Source: Leptasterias polaris (Eukaryota; Echinodermata; Asteroidea; Forcipulatida; Asteriidae). Taken from it: DNA of 64,000 bases. How positions within the stretch are numbered: position 1 is the stretch's first letter; the number at the start of each line of letters is the position of its first letter. The notes beneath the pieces were generated by a model. It worked only from the letters and a program-made list of their open reading frames with translations. It ran no database searches and had not been told where the DNA came from. Made by a program: the position numbers and the translations under genes. This document shows positions 34,401 through 49,800 of this stretch, piece by piece. The stretch is from positions 124,001 to 188,000 of the forward strand of contig JAZGTN010000001.1 in NCBI GenBank assembly GCA_037783415.1, written 5' to 3'.

Positions 34401-37400
34401 CCCTACCCAAAGAAAATGAGAAGTTTTCAAGCAAAATCAAAGTAAGTACGCTCAAATCAACCTGACATCATTTTTGGATTGGCACAAAATTTACACCACT
34501 CGAAGGTCAAGTACTAGGGGTCATGTGACCGAATTCTTGGGGCGGAGAGACATTTCTAGACGGCGCTAGTGGCCAGAGAGTCACCCCTACCCAAAGAAAA
34601 TGAAAGTTTTAAAAAAGGCCAAGAAATAGTGTCTGCGGAAAACGTTGCGACCCTGAAATAAAGTTAAATCTACGGTTGACAATAACTCCTGATCACAGCA
34701 TGCCAGAGAGACAAATTTTGTTACCTGATTCTTCCCTGAATACTCCCAAATCCGAAAATCAGAATGTGAGGGCCAGCAGGCGCCATCTTCATACCGCAAA
34801 TTACCAGCGAGCGGGGACCATCCGAAGTCGACGCAATAGCGACTTCATTTGAACGAGCTATTTTAAAACAAATTCAAAGTAAGCACGGTCAAATCAACAT
34901 GACATCATTTTTGGATTGGCACAAAATTTACACCACTCGAAGGTCAAGTACTAGGGGTCATGTGACCGAATTCTTGGGGCGGAGAGACATTTCTAGACGG
35001 CGCTAGCGGCCAGAGAGTCACCCCTACCCAAAGAAAATGAGAAGTTTTCAAGCAAAATCAAAGTAAGTACGCTCAAATCAACCTGACATCATTTTTGGAT
35101 TGGCACAAAATTTACACCACTCGAAGGTCAAGTACTAGGGGTCATGTGACCGAATTCTTGGGGCGGAGAGACATTTCTAGACGGCGCTAGCGGCCAGAGA
35201 GTCACCCCTACCCAAAGAAAATGAGAAGTTTTCAAGCAAAATCAAAGTAAGTACGCTCAAATCAACCTGACATCATTTTTGGATTGGCACAAAATTTACA
35301 CCACTCGAAGGTCAAGTACTAGGGGTCATGTGACCGAATTCTTGGGGCGGAGAGACATTTCTAGACGGCGCTAGTGGCCAGAGAGTCACCCCTACCCAAA
35401 GAAAATGAAAGTTTTAAAAAAGGCCAAGAAATAGTGCCTGCGGAAAACGTTGCGACCCTGAAATAAAGTTAAATCTACGGTTGACAATAACTCCTGATCA
35501 CAGCATGCCAGAGAGACAAATTTTGTTACCTGATTCTTCCCTGAATACTCCCAAATCCGAAAATCAGAATGTGAGGGCCAGCAGGCGCCATCTTCATACC
35601 GCAAATTACCAGCGAGCGGGGACCATCCGAAGTCGACGCAATAGCGACTTCATTTGAACGAGCTATTTTAAAACAAATTCAAAGTAAGCACGGTCAAATC
35701 AACATGACATCATTTTTGGATTGGCACAAAATTTACACCACTCGAAGGTCAAGTACTAGGGGTCATGTGACCGAATTCTTGGGGCGGAGAGACATTTCTA
35801 GACGGCGCTAGCGGCCAGAGAGTCACCCCTACCCAAAGAAAATGAGAAGTTTTCAAGCAAAATCAAAGTAAGTACGCTCAAATCAACCTGACATCATTTT
35901 TGGATTGGCACAAAATTTACACCACTCGAAGGTCAAGTACTAGGGGTCATGTGACCGAATTCTTGGGGCGGAGAGACATTTCTAGACGGCGCTAGCGGCC
36001 AGAGAGTCACCCCTACCCAAAGAAAATGAGAAGTTTTCAAGCAAAATCAAAGTAAGTACGCTCAAATCAACCTGACATCATTTTTGGATTGGCACAAAAT
36101 TTACACCACTCGAAGGTCAAGTACTAGGGGTCATGTGACCGAATTCTTGGGGCGGAGAGACATTTCTAGACGGCGCTAGTGGCCAGAGAGTCACCCCTAC
36201 CCAAAGAAAATGAAAGTTTTAAAAAAGGCCAAGAAATAGTGCCTGCGGAAAACGTTGCGACCCTGAAATAAAGTTAAATCTACGGTTGACAATAACTCCT
36301 GATCACAGCATGCCAGAGAGACAAATTTTGTTACCTGATTCTTCCCTGAATACTCCCAAATCCGAAAATCAGAATGTGAGGGCCAGCAGGCGCCATCTTC
36401 ATACCGCAAATTACCAGCGAGCGGGGACCATCCGAAGTCGACGCAATAGCGACTTCATTTGAACGAGCTATTTTAAAACAAATTCAAAGTAAGCACGGTC
36501 AAATCAACATGACATCATTTTTGGATTGGCACAAAATTTACACCACTCGAAGGTCAAGTACTAGGGGTCATGTGACCGAATTCTTGGGGCGGAGAGACAT
36601 TTCTAGACGGCGCTAGCGGCCAGAGAGTCACCCCTACCCAAAGAAAATGAGAAGTTTTCAAGCAAAATCAAAGTAAGTACGCTCAAATCAACCTGACATC
36701 ATTTTTGGATTGGCACAAAATTTACACCACTCGAAGGTCAAGTACTAGGGGTCATGTGACCGAATTCTTGGGGCGGAGAGACATTTCTAGACGGCGCTAG
36801 CGGCCAGAGAGTCACCCCTACCCAAAGAAAATGAGAAGTTTTCAAGCAAAATCAAAGTAAGTACGCTCAAATCAACCTGACATCATTTTTGGATTGGCAC
36901 AAAATTTACACCACTCGAAGGTCAAGTACTAGGGGTCATGTGACCGAATTCTTGGGGCGGAGAGACATTTCTAGACGGCGCTAGTGGCCAGAGAGTCACC
37001 CCTACCCAAAGAAAATGAAAGTTTTAAAAAAGGCCAAGAAATAGTGCCTGCGGAAAACGTTGCGACCCTGAAATAAAGTTAAATCTACGGTTGACAATAA
37101 CTCCTGATCACAGCATGCCAGAGAGACAAATTTTGTTACCTGATTCTTCCCTGAATACTCCCAAATCCGAAAATCAGAATGTGAGGGCCAGCAGGCGCCA
37201 TCTTCATACCGCAAATTACCAGCGAGCGGGGACCATCCGAAGTCGACGCAATAGCGACTTCATTTGAACGAGCTATTTTAAAACAAATTCAAAGTAAGCA
37301 CGGTCAAATCAACATGACATCATTTTTGGATTGGCACAAAATTTACACCACTCGAAGGTCAAGTACTAGGGGTCATGTGACCGAATTCTTGGGGCGGAGA

Positions 37401-40400
37401 GACATTTCTAGACGGCGCTAGCGGCCAGAGAGTCACCCCTACCCAAAGAAAATGAGATGTTTTCAAGCAAAATCAAAGTAAGTACGCTCAAATCAACCTG
37501 ACATCATTTTTGGATTGGCACAAAATTTACACCACTCGAAGGTCAAGTACTAGGGGTCATGTGACCGAATTCTTGGGGCGGAGAGACATTTCTAGACGGC
37601 GCTAGCGGCCAGAGAGTCACCCCTACCCAAAGAAAATGAGAAGTTTTCAAGCAAAATCAAAGTAAGTACGCTCAAATCAACCTGACATCATTTTTGGATT
37701 GGCACAAAATTTACACCACTCGAAGGTCAAGTACTAGGGGTCATGTGACCGAATTCTTGGGGCGGAGAGACATTTCTAGACGGCGCTAGTGGCCAGAGAG
37801 TCACCCCTACCCAAAGAAAATGAAAGTTTTAAAAAAGGCCAAGAAATAGTGCCTGCGGAAAACGTTGCGACCCTGAAATAAAGTTAAATCTACGGTTGAC
37901 AATAACTCCTGATCACAGCATGCCAGAGAGACAAATTTTGTTACCTGATTCTTCCCTGAATACTCCCAAATCCGAAAATCAGAATGTGAGGGCCAGCAGG
38001 CGCCATCTTCATACCGCAAATTACCAGCGAGCGGGGACCATCCGAAGTCGACGCAATAGCGACTTCATTTGAACGAGCTATTTTAAAACAAATTCAAAGT
38101 AAGCACGGTCAAATCAACATGACATCATTTTTGGATTGGCACAAAATTTACACCACTCGAAGGTCAAGTACTAGGGGTCATGTGACCGAATTCTTGGGGC
38201 GGAGAGACATTTCTAGACGGCGCTAGCGGCCAGAGAGTCACCCCTACCCAAAGAAAATGAGAAGTTTTCAAGCAAAATCAAAGTAAGTACGCTCAAATCA
38301 ACCTGACATCATTTTTGGATTGGCACAAAATTTACACCACTCGAAGGTCAAGTACTAGGGGTCATGTGACCGAATTCTTGGGGCGGAGAGACATTTCTAG
38401 ACGGCGCTAGCGGCCAGAGAGTCACCCCTACCCAAAGAAAATGAGAAGTTTTCAAGCAAAATCAAAGTAAGTACGCTCAAATCAACCTGACATCATTTTT
38501 GGATTGGCACAAAATTTACACCACTCGAAGGTCAAGTACTAGGGGTCATGTGACCGAATTCTTGGGGCGGAGAGACATTTCTAGACGGCGCTAGTGGCCA
38601 GAGAGTCACCCCTACCCAAAGAAAATGAAAGTTTTAAAAAAGGCCAAGAAATAGTGCCTGCGGAAAACGTTGCGACCCTGAAATAAAGTTAAATCTACGG
38701 TTGACAATAACTCCTGATCACAGCATGCCAGAGAGACAAATTTTGTTACCTGATTCTTCCCTGAATACTCCCAAATCCGAAAATCAGAATGTGAGGGCCA
38801 GCAGGCGCCATCTTCATACCGCAAATTACCAGCGAGCGGGGACCATCCGAAGTCGACGCAATAGCGACTTCATTTGAACGAGCTATTTTAAAACAAATTC
38901 AAAGTAAGCACGGTCAAATCAACATGACATCATTTTTGGATTGGCACAAAATTTACACCACTCGAAGGTCAAGTACTAGGGGTCATGTGACCGAATTCTT
39001 GGGGCGGAGAGACATTTCTAGACGGCGCTAGCGGCCAGAGAGTCACCCCTACCCAAAGAAAATGAGAAGTTTTCAAGCAAAATCAAAGTAAGTACGCTCA
39101 AATCAACCTGACATCATTTTTGGATTGGCACAAAATTTACACCACTCGAAGGTCAAGTACTAGGGGTCATGTGACCGAATTCTTGGGGCGGAGAGACATT
39201 TCTAGACGGCGCTAGCGGCCAGAGAGTCACCCCTACCCAAAGAAAATGAGAAGTTTTCAAGCAAAATCAAAGTAAGTACGCTCAAATCAACCTGACATCA
39301 TTTTTGGATTGGCACAAAATTTACACCACTCGAAGGTCAAGTACTAGGGGTCATGTGACCGAATTCTTGGGGCGGAGAGACATTTCTAGACGGCGCTAGT
39401 GGCCAGAGAGTCACCCCTACCCAAAGAAAATGAAAGTTTTAATAAAGGCCAAGAAATAGTGCCTGCGGAAAACGTTGCGACCCTGAAATAAAGTTAAATC
39501 TACGGTTGACAATAACTCCTGATCACAGCATGCCAGAGAGACAAATTTTGTTTCCTGATTCTTCCCTGAATACTCCCAAATCCGAAAATCAGAATGTGAG
39601 GGCCAGCAGGCGCCATCTTCATACCGCAAATTACCAGCGAGCGGGGACCATCCGAAGTCGACGCAATAGCGACTTCATTTGAACGAGCTATTTTAAAACA
39701 AATTCAAAGTAAGCACGGTCAAATCAACATGACATCATTTTTGGATTGGCACAAAATTTACACCACTCGAAGGTCAAGTACTAGGGGTCATGTGACCGAA
39801 TTCTTGGGGCGGAGAGACATTTCTAGACGGCGCTAGCGGCCAGAGAGTCACCCCTACCCAAAGAAAATGAGATGTTTTCAAGCAAAATCAAAGTAAGTAC
39901 GCTCAAATCAACCTGACATCATTTTTGGATTGGCACAAAATTTACACCACTCGAAGGTCAAGTACTAGGGGTCATGTGACCGAATTCTTGGGGCGGAGAG
40001 ACATTTCTAGACGGCGCTAGCGGCCAGAGAGTCACCCCTACCCAAAGAAAATGAGAAGTTTTCAAGCAAAATCAAAGTAAGTACGCTCAAATCAACCTGA
40101 CATCATTTTTGGATTGGCACAAAATTTACACCACTCGAAGGTCAAGTACTAGGGGTCATGTGACCGAATTCTTGGGGCGGAGAGACATTTCTAGACGGCG
40201 CTAGTGGCCAGAGAGTCACCCCTACCCAAAGAAAATGAAAGTTTTAAAAAAGGCCAAGAAATAGTGCCTGCGGAAAACGTTGCGACCCTGAAATAAAGTT
40301 AAATCTACGGTTGACAATAACTCCTGATCACAGCATGCCAGAGAGACAAATTTTGTTACCTGATTCTTCCCTGAATACTCCCAAATCCGAAAATCAGAAT

Positions 40401-42917
40401 GTGAGGGCCAGCAGGCGCCATCTTCATACCGCAAATTACCAGCGAGCGGGGACCATCCGAAGTCGACGCAATAGCGACTTCATTTGAACGAGCTATTTTA
40501 AAACAAATTCAAAGTAAGCACGGTCAAATCAACATGACATCATTTTTGGATTGGCACAAAATTTACACCACTCGAAGGTCAAGTACTAGGGGTCATGTGA
40601 CCGAATTCTTGGGGCGGAGAGACATTTCTAGACGGCGCTAGCGGCCAGAGAGTCACCCCTACCCAAAGAAAATGAGAAGTTTTCAAGCAAAATCAAAGTA
40701 AGTACGCTCAAATCAACCTGACATCATTTTTGGATTGGCACAAAATTTACACCACTCGAAGGTCAAGTACTAGGGGTCATGTGACCGAATTCTTGGGGCG
40801 GAGAGACATTTCTAGACGGCGCTAGCGGCCAGAGAGTCACCCCTACCCAAAGAAAATGAGAAGTTTTCAAGCAAAATCAAAGTAAGTACGCTCAAATCAA
40901 CCTGACATCATTTTTGGATTGGCACAAAATTTACACCACTCGAAGGTCAAGTACTAGGGGTCATGTGACCGAATTCTTGGGGCGGAGAGACATTTCTAGA
41001 CGGCGCTAGTGGCCAGAGAGTCACCCCTACCCAAAGAAAATGAAAGTTTTAAAAAAGGCCAAGAAATAGTGCCTGCGGAAAACGTTGCGACCCTGAAATA
41101 AAGTTAAATCTACGGTTGACAATAACTCCTGATCACAGCATGCCAGAGAGACAAATTTTGTTACCTGATTCTTCCCTGAATACTCCCAAATCCGAAAATC
41201 AGAATGTGAGGGCCAGCAGGCGCCATCTTCATACCGCAAATTACCAGCGAGCGGGGACCATCCGAAGTCGACGCAATAGCGACTTCATTTGAACGAGCTA
41301 TTTTAAAACAAATTCAAAGTAAGCACGGTCAAATCAACATGACATCATTTTTGGATTGGCACAAAATTTACACCACTCGAAGGTCAAGTACTAGGGGTCA
41401 TGTGACCGAATTCTTGGGGCGGAGAGACATTTCTAGACGGCGCTAGCGGCCAGAGAGTCACCCCTACCCAAAGAAAATGAGAAGTTTTCAAGCAAAATCA
41501 AAGTAAGTACGCTCAAATCAACCTGACATCATTTTTGGATTGGCACAAAATTTACACCACTCGAAGGTCAAGTACTAGGGGTCATGTGACCGAATTCTTG
41601 GGGCGGAGAGACATTTCTAGACGGCGCTAGCGGCCAGAGAGTCACCCCTACCCAAAGAAAATGAGAAGTTTTCAAGCAAAATCAAAGTAAGTACGCTCAA
41701 ATCAACCTGACATCATTTTTGGATTGGCACAAAATTTACACCACTCGAAGGTCAAGTACTAGGGGTCATGTGACCGAATTCTTGGGGCGGAGAGACATTT
41801 CTAGACGGCGCTAGTGGCCAGAGAGTCACCCCTACCCAAAGAAAATGAAAGTTTTAAAAAAGGCCAAGAAATAGTGCCTGCGGAAAACGTTGCGACCCTG
41901 AAATAAAGTTAAATCTACGGTTGACAATAACTCCTGATCACAGCATGCCAGAGAGACAAATTTTGTTACCTGATTCTTCCCTGAATACTCCCAAATCCGA
42001 AAATCAGAATGTGAGGGCCAGCAGGCGCCATCTTCATACCGCAAATTACCAGCGAGCGGGGACCATCCGAAGTCGACGCAATAGCGACTTCATTTGAACG
42101 AGCTATTTTAAAACAAATTCAAAGTAAGCACGGTCAAATCAACATGACATCATTTTTGGATTGGCACAAAATTTACACCACTCGAAGGTCAAGTACTAGG
42201 GGTCATGTGACCGAATTCTTGGGGCGGAGAGACATTTCTAGACGGCGCTAGCGGCCAGAGAGTCACCCCTACCCAAAGAAAATGAGAAGTTTTCAAGCAA
42301 AATCAAAGTAAGTACGCTCAAATCAACCTGACATCATTTTTGGATTGGCACAAAATTTACACCACTCGAAGGTCAAGTACTAGGGATCATGTGACCGAAT
42401 TCTTGGGGCGGAGAGACATTTCTAGACGGCGCTAGCGGCCAGAGAGTCACCCCTACCCAAAGAAAATGAGAAGTTTTCAAGCAAAATCAAAGTAAGTACG
42501 CTCAAATCAACCTGACATCATTTTTGGATTGGCACAAAATTTACACCACTCGAAGGTCAAGTACTAGGGGTCATGTGACCGAATTCTTGGGGCGGAGAGA
42601 CATTTCTAGACGGCGCTAGTGGCCAGAGAGTCACCCCTACCCAAAGAAAATGAAAGTTTTAAAAAAGGCCAAGAAATAGTGCCTGCGGAAAACGTTGCGA
42701 CCCTGAAATAAAGTTAAATCTACGGTTGACAATAACTCCTGATCACAGCATGCCAGAGAGACAAATTTTGTTACCTGATTCTTCCCTGAATACTCCCAAA
42801 TCCGAAAATCAGAATGTGAGGGCCAGGAGGCGCCATCTTCATACCGCAAATTACCAACGAGCGGGGACCATCCGAAGTCGACGCAATAGCGACTTCATTT
42901 GAACGAGCTATTTTAAA
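28428..42917. repeat. Eighteen 805-bp units (units 37-54)
   Basis: This is the longest run without length change. Changes noticed are 28553, 29018, 31133, 31773, 32578, 34632, 37458, 39443, 39553, 39873, 42386, 42827 and 42857. Shared pairs are 37458/39873 (2415 bp, three units) and those of the duplicated block described in the findings. Units 45-47 look identical. Confidence 0.95.
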
Positions 42918-45401
42918 ACAAATTCAAAGTAAGCACGGTCAAATCAACATGACATCATTTTTGGATTGGCACAAAATTTACACCACTCGAAGGTCAAGTA
43001 CTAGGGGTCATGTGACCGAATTCTTGGGGCGGAGAGACATTTCTAGACGGCGCTAGCGGCCAGAGAGTCACCCCTACCCAAAGAAAATGAGAAGTTTTCA
43101 AGCAAAATCAAAGTAAGTACGCTCAAATCAACCTGACATCATTTTTGGATTGGCACAAAATTTACACCACTCGAAGGTCAAGTACTAGGGGTCATGTGAC
43201 CGAATTCTTGGGGCGGAGAGACATTTCTAGACGGCGCTAGTGGCCAGAGAGTCACCCCTACCCAAAGAAAATGAAAGTTTTAAAAAAGGCCAAGAAATAG
43301 TGCCTGCGGAAAACGTTGCGACCCTGAAATAAAGTTAAATCTACGGTTGACAATAACTCCTGATCACAGCATGCCAGAGAGACAAATTTTGTTACCTGAT
43401 TCTTCCCTGAATACTCCCAAATCCGAAAATCAGAATGTGAGGGCCAGCAGGCGCCATCTTCATACCGCAAATTACCAGCGAGCGGGGACCATCCGAAGTC
43501 GACGCAATAGCGACTTCATTTGAACGAGCTATTTTAAAACAAATTCAAAGTAAGCACGGTCAAATCAACATGACATCATTTTTGGATTGGCACAAAATTT
43601 ACACCACTCGAAGGTCAAGTACTAGGGGTCATGTGACCGAATTCTTGGGGCGGAGAGACATTTCTAGACGGCGCTAGCGGCCAGAGAGTCACCCCTACCC
43701 AAAGAAAATGAGAAGTTTTCAAGCAAAATCAAAGTAAGTACGCTCAAATCAACCTGACATCATTTTTGGATTGGCACAAAATTTACACCACTCGAAGGTC
43801 AAGTACTAGGGGTCATGTGACCGAATTCTTGGGGCGGAGAGACATTTCTAGACGGCGCTAGTGGCCAGAGAGTCACCCCTACCCAAAGAAAATGAAAGTT
43901 TTAAAAAAGGCCAAGAAATAGTGCCTGCGGAAAACGTTGCGACCCTGAAATAAAGTTAAATCTACGGTTGACAATAACTCCTGATCACAGCATGCCAGAG
44001 AGACAAATTTTTTTACCTGATTCTTCCCTGAATACTCCCAAATCCGAAAATCAGAATGTGAGGGCCAGCAGGCGCCATCTTCATACCGCAAATTACCAGC
44101 GAGCGGGGACCATCCGAAGTCGACGCAATAGCGACTTCATTTGAACGAGCTATTTTAAAACAAATTCAAAGTAAGCACGGTCAAATCAACATGACATCAT
44201 TTTTGGATTGGCACAAAATTTATACCACTCGAAGGTCAAGTACTAGGGGTCATGTGACCGAATTCTTGGGGCGGAGAGACATTTCTAGACGGCGCTAGCG
44301 GCCAGAGAGTCACCCCTACCCAAAGAAAATGAGAAGTTTTCAAGCAAAATCAAAGTAAGTACGCTCAAATCAACCTGACATCATTTTTGGATTGGCACAA
44401 AATTTACACCACTCGAAGGTCAAGTACTAGGGGTCATGTGACCGAATTCTTGGGGCGGAGAGACATTTCTAGACGGCGCTAGTGGCCAGAGAGTCACCCC
44501 TACCCAAATAAAATGAAAGTTTTAAAAAAGGCCAAGAAATAGTGCCTGCGGAAAACGTTGCGACCCTGAAATAAAGTTAAATCTACGGTTGACAATAACT
44601 CCTGATCACAGCATGCCAGAGAGACAAATTTTGTTACCTGATTCTTCCCTGAATACTCCCAAATCCGAAAATCAGAATGTGAGGGCCAGCAGGCGCCATC
44701 TTCATACCGCAAATTACCAGCGAGCGGGGACCATCCGAAGTCGACGCAATAGCGACTTCATTTGAACGAGCTATTTTAAAACAAATTCAAAGTAAGCACG
44801 GTCAAATCAACATGACATCATTTTTGGATTGGCACAAAATTTACACCACTCGAAGGTCAAGTACTAGGGGTCATGTGACCGAATTCTTGGGGCGGAGAGA
44901 CATTTCTAGACGGCGCTAGCGGCCAGAGAGTCACCCCTACCCAAAGAAAATGAGAAGTTTTCAAGCAAAATCAAAGTAAGTACGCTCAAATCAACCTGAC
45001 ATCATTTTTGGATTGGCACAAAATTTACACCACTCGAAGGTCAAGTACTAGGGGTCATGTGACCGAATTCTTGGGGCGGAGAGACATTTCTAGACGGCGC
45101 TAGTGGCCAGAGAGTCACCCCTACCCAAAGAAAATGAAAGTTTTAAAAAAGGCCAAGAAATAGTGCCTGCGGAAAACGTTGCGACCCTGAAATAAAGTTA
45201 AATCTACGGTTGACAATAACTCCTGATCACAGCATGCCAGAGAGACAAATTTTGTTACCTGATTCTTCCCTGAATACTCCCAAATCCGAAAATCAGAATG
45301 TGAGGGCCAGCAGGCGCCATCTTCATACCGCAAATTACCAGCGAGCGGGGACCATCCGAAGTCGACGCAATAGCGACTTCATTTGAACGAGCTATTTTAA
45401 A
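42918..45401. repeat. Four consecutive 621-bp units (units 55-58)
   Basis: This is the longest run of two-subunit units. Changes at 44012, 44223 and 44509 are each private to one unit. Confidence 0.95.
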
Positions 45402-46206
45402 ACAAATTCAAAGTAAGCACGGTCAAATCAACATGACATCATTTTTGGATTGGCACAAAATTTACACCACTCGAAGGTCAAGTACTAGGGGTCATGTGAC
45501 CGAATTCTTGGGGCGGAGAGACATTTCTATACGGCGCTAGCGGCCAGAGAGTCACCCCTACCCAAAGAAAATGAGAAGTTTTCAAGCAAAATCAAAGTAA
45601 GTACGCTCAAATCAACCTGACATCATTTTTGGATTGGCACAAAATTTACACCACTCGAAGGTCAAGTACTAGGGGTCATGTGACCGAATTCTTGGGGCGG
45701 AGAGACATTTCTAGACGGCGCTAGCGGCCAGAGAGTCACCCCTACCCAAAGAAAATGAGAAGTTTTCAAGCAAAATCAAAGTAAGTACGCTCAAATCAAC
45801 CTGACATCATTTTTGGATTGGCACAAAATTTACACCACTCGAAGGTCAAGTACTAGGGGTCATGTGACCGAATTCTTGGGGCGGAGAGACATTTCTAGAC
45901 GGCGCTAGTGGCCAGAGAGTCACCCCTACCCAAAGAAAATGAAAGTTTTAAAAAAGGCCAAGAAATAGTGCCTGCGGAAAACGTTGCGACCCTGAAATAA
46001 AGTTAAATCTACGGTTGACAATAACTCCTGATCACAGCATGCCAGAGAGACAAATTTTGTTACCTGATTCTTCCCTGAATACTCCCAAATCCGAAAATCA
46101 GAATGTGAGGGCCAGCAGGCGCCATCTTCATACCGCAAATTACCAGCGAGCGGGGACCATCCGAAGTCGACGCAATAGCGACTTCATTTGAACGAGCTAT
46201 TTTAAA
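45402..46206. repeat. One 805-bp unit (unit 59)
   Basis: A-B-C-U. G to T at 45530 removes the XbaI site of A. Confidence 0.95.
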
Positions 46207-46827
46207 ACAAATTCAAAGTAAGCACGGTCAAATCAACATGACATCATTTTTGGATTGGCACAAAATTTACACCACTCGAAGGTCAAGTACTAGGGGTCAT
46301 GTGACCGAATTCTTGGGGCGGAGAGACATTTCTAGACGGCGCTAGCGGCCAGAGAGTCACCCCTACCCAAAGAAAATGAGAAGTTTTCAAGCAAAATCAA
46401 AGTAAGTACGCTCAAATCAACCTGACATCATTTTTGGATTGGCACAAAATTTACACCACTCGAAGGTCAAGTACTAGGGGTCATGTGACCGAATTCTTGG
46501 GGCGGAGAGACATTTCTAGACGGCGCTAGTGGCCAGAGAGTCACCCCTACCCAAAGAAAATGAAAGTTTTAAAAAAGGCCAAGAAATAGTGCCTGCGGAA
46601 AACGTTGCGACCCTGAAATAAAGTTAAATCTACGGTTGACAATAACTCCTGATCACAGCATGCCAGAGAGACAAATTTTGTTACCTGATTCTTCCCTGAA
46701 TACTCCCAAATCCGAAAATCAGAATGTGAGGGCCAGCAGGCGCCATCTTCATACCGCAAATTACCAGCGAGCGGGGACCATCCGAAGTCGACGCAATAGC
46801 GACTTCATTTGAACGAGCTATTTTAAA
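46207..46827. repeat. One 621-bp unit (unit 60)
   Basis: A-C-U with no change noticed. Confidence 0.95.
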
Positions 46828-49800
46828 ACAAATTCAAAGTAAGCACGGTCAAATCAACATGACATCATTTTTGGATTGGCACAAAATTTACACCACTCGA
46901 AGGTCAAGTACTAGGGGTCATGTGACCGAATTCTTGGGGCGGAGAGACATTTCTAGACGGCGCTAGCGGCCAGAGAGTCACCCCTACCCAAAGAAAATGA
47001 GAAGTTTTCAAGCAAAATCAAAGTAAGTACGCTCAAATCAACCTGACATCATTTTTGGATTGGCACAAAATTTACACCACTCGAAGGTCAAGTACTAGGG
47101 GTCATGTGACCGAATTCTTGGGGCGGAGAGACATTTCTAGACGGCGCTAGCGGCCAGAGAGTCACCCCTACCCAAAGAAAATGAGAAGTTTTCAAGCAAA
47201 ATCAAAGTAAGTACGCTCAAATCAACCTGACATCATTTTTGGATTGGCACAAAATTTACACCACTCGAAGGTCAAGTACTAGGGGTCATGTGACCGAATT
47301 CTTGGGGCGGAGAGACATTTCTAGACGGCGCTAGTGGCCAGAGAGTCACCCCTACCCAAAGAAAATGAAAGTTTTAAAAAAGGCCAAGAAATAGTGCCTG
47401 CGGAAAACGTTGCGACCCTGAAATAAAGTTAAATCTACGGTTGACAATAACTCCTGATCACAGCATGCCAGAGAGACAAATTTTGTTACCTGATTCTTCC
47501 CTGAATACTCCCAAATCCGAAAATCAGAATGTGAGGGCCAGCAGGCGCCATCTTCATACCGCAAATTACCAGCGAGCGGGGACCATCCGAAGTCGACGCA
47601 ATAGCGACTTCATTTGAACGAGCTATTTTAAAACAAATTCAAAGTAAGCACGGTCAAATCAACATGACATCATTTTTGGATTGGCACAAAATTTACACCA
47701 CTCGAAGGTCAAGTACTAGGGGTCATGTGACCGAATTCTTGGGGCGGAGAGACATTTCTAGACGGCGCTAGCGGCCAGAGAGTCACCCCTACCCAAAGAA
47801 AATGAGAAGTTTTCAAGCAAAATCAAAGTAAGTACGCTCAAATCAACCTGACATCATTTTTGGATTGGCACAAAATTTACACCACTCGAAGGTCAAGTAC
47901 TAGGGGTCATGTGACCGAATTCTTGGGGCGGAGAGACATTTCTAGACGGCGCTAGCGGCCAGAGAGTCACCCCTACCCAAAGAAAATGAGAAGTTTTCAA
48001 GCAAAATCAAAGTAAGTACGCTCAAATCAACCTGACATCATTTTTGGATTGGCACAAAATTTACACCACTCGAAGGTCAAGTACTAGGGGTCATGTGACC
48101 GAATTCTTGGGGCGGAGAGACATTTCTAGACGGCGCTAGTGGCCAGAGAGTCACCCCTACCCAAAGAAAATGAAAGTTTTAAAAAAGGCCAAGAAATAGT
48201 GCCTGCGGAAAACGTTGCGACCCTGAAATAAAGTTAAATCTACGGTTGACAATAACTCCTGATCACAGCATGCCAGAGAGACAAATTTTGTTACCTGATT
48301 CTTCCCTGAATACTCCCAAATCCGAAAATCAGAATGTGAGGGCCAGCAGGCACCATCTTCATACCGCAAATTACCATCGAGCGGGGACCATCCGAAGTCG
48401 ACGCAATAGCGACTTCATTTGAACGAGCTATTTTAAAACAAATTCAAAGTAAGCACGGTCAAATCAACATGACATCACTTTTGGATTGGCACAAAATTTA
48501 CACCACTCGAAGGTCAAGTACTAGGGGTCATGTGACCGAATTATTGGGGCGGAGAGACATTTCTAGACGGCGCTAGCGGCCAGAGAGTCACCCCTACCCA
48601 AAGAAAATGAGAAGTTTTCAAGCAAAATCAAAGTAAGTACGCTCAAATCAACCTGACATCATTTTTGGATTGGCACAAAATTTACACCACTCGAAGGTCA
48701 AGTACTAGGGGTCATGTGACCGAATTATTGGGGCGGAGAGACATTTCTAGACGGCGCTAGCGGCCAGAGAGTCACCCCTACCCAAAGAAAATGAGAAGTT
48801 TTCAAGCAAAATCAAAGTAAGTACGCTCAAATCAACCTGACATCATTTTTGGATTGGCACAAAATTTACACCACTCGAAGGTCAAGTACTAGGGGTCATG
48901 TGACCGAATTCTTGGGGCGGAGAGACATTTCTAGACGGCGCTAGTGGCCAGAGAGTCACCCCTACCCAAAGAAAATGAAAGTTTTAAAAAAGGCCAAGAA
49001 ATAGTGCCTGCGGAAAACGTTGCGACCCTGAAATAAAGTTAAATCTACGGTTGACAATAACTCCTGATCACAGCATGCCAGAGAGACAAATTTTGTTACC
49101 TGATTCTTCCCTGAATACTCCCAAATCCGAAAATCAGAATGTGAGGGCCAGCAGGCGCCATCTTCATACCGCAAATTACCAGCGAGCGGGGACCATCCGA
49201 AGTCGACGCAATAGCGACTTCATTTGAACGAGCTATTTTAAAACAAATTCAAAGTAAGCACGGTCAAATCAACATGACATCATTTTTGGATTGGCACAAA
49301 ATTTACACCACTCGAAGGTCAAGTACTAGGGGTCATGTGACCGAATTCTTGGGGCGGAGAGACATTTCTAGACGGCGCTAGCGGCCAGAGAGTCACCCCT
49401 ACCCAAAGAAAATGAGAAGTTTTCAAGCAAAATCAAAGTAAGTACGCTCAAATCAACCTGACATCATTTTTGGATTGGCACAAAATTTACACCACTCGAA
49501 GGTCAAGTACTAGGGGTCATGTGACCGAATTCTTGGGGCGGAGAGACATTTCTAGACGGCGCTAGCGGCCAGAGAGTCACCCCTACCCAAAGAAAATGAG
49601 AAGTTTTCAAGCAAAATCAAAGTAAGTACGCTCAAATCAACCTGACATCATTTTTGGATTGGCACAAAATTTACACCACTCGAAGGTCAAGTACTAGGGG
49701 TCATGTGACCGAATTCTTGGGGCGGAGAGACATTTCTAGACGGCGCTAGTGGCCAGAGAGTCACCCCTACCCAAAGAAAATGAAAGTTTTAAAAAAGGCC

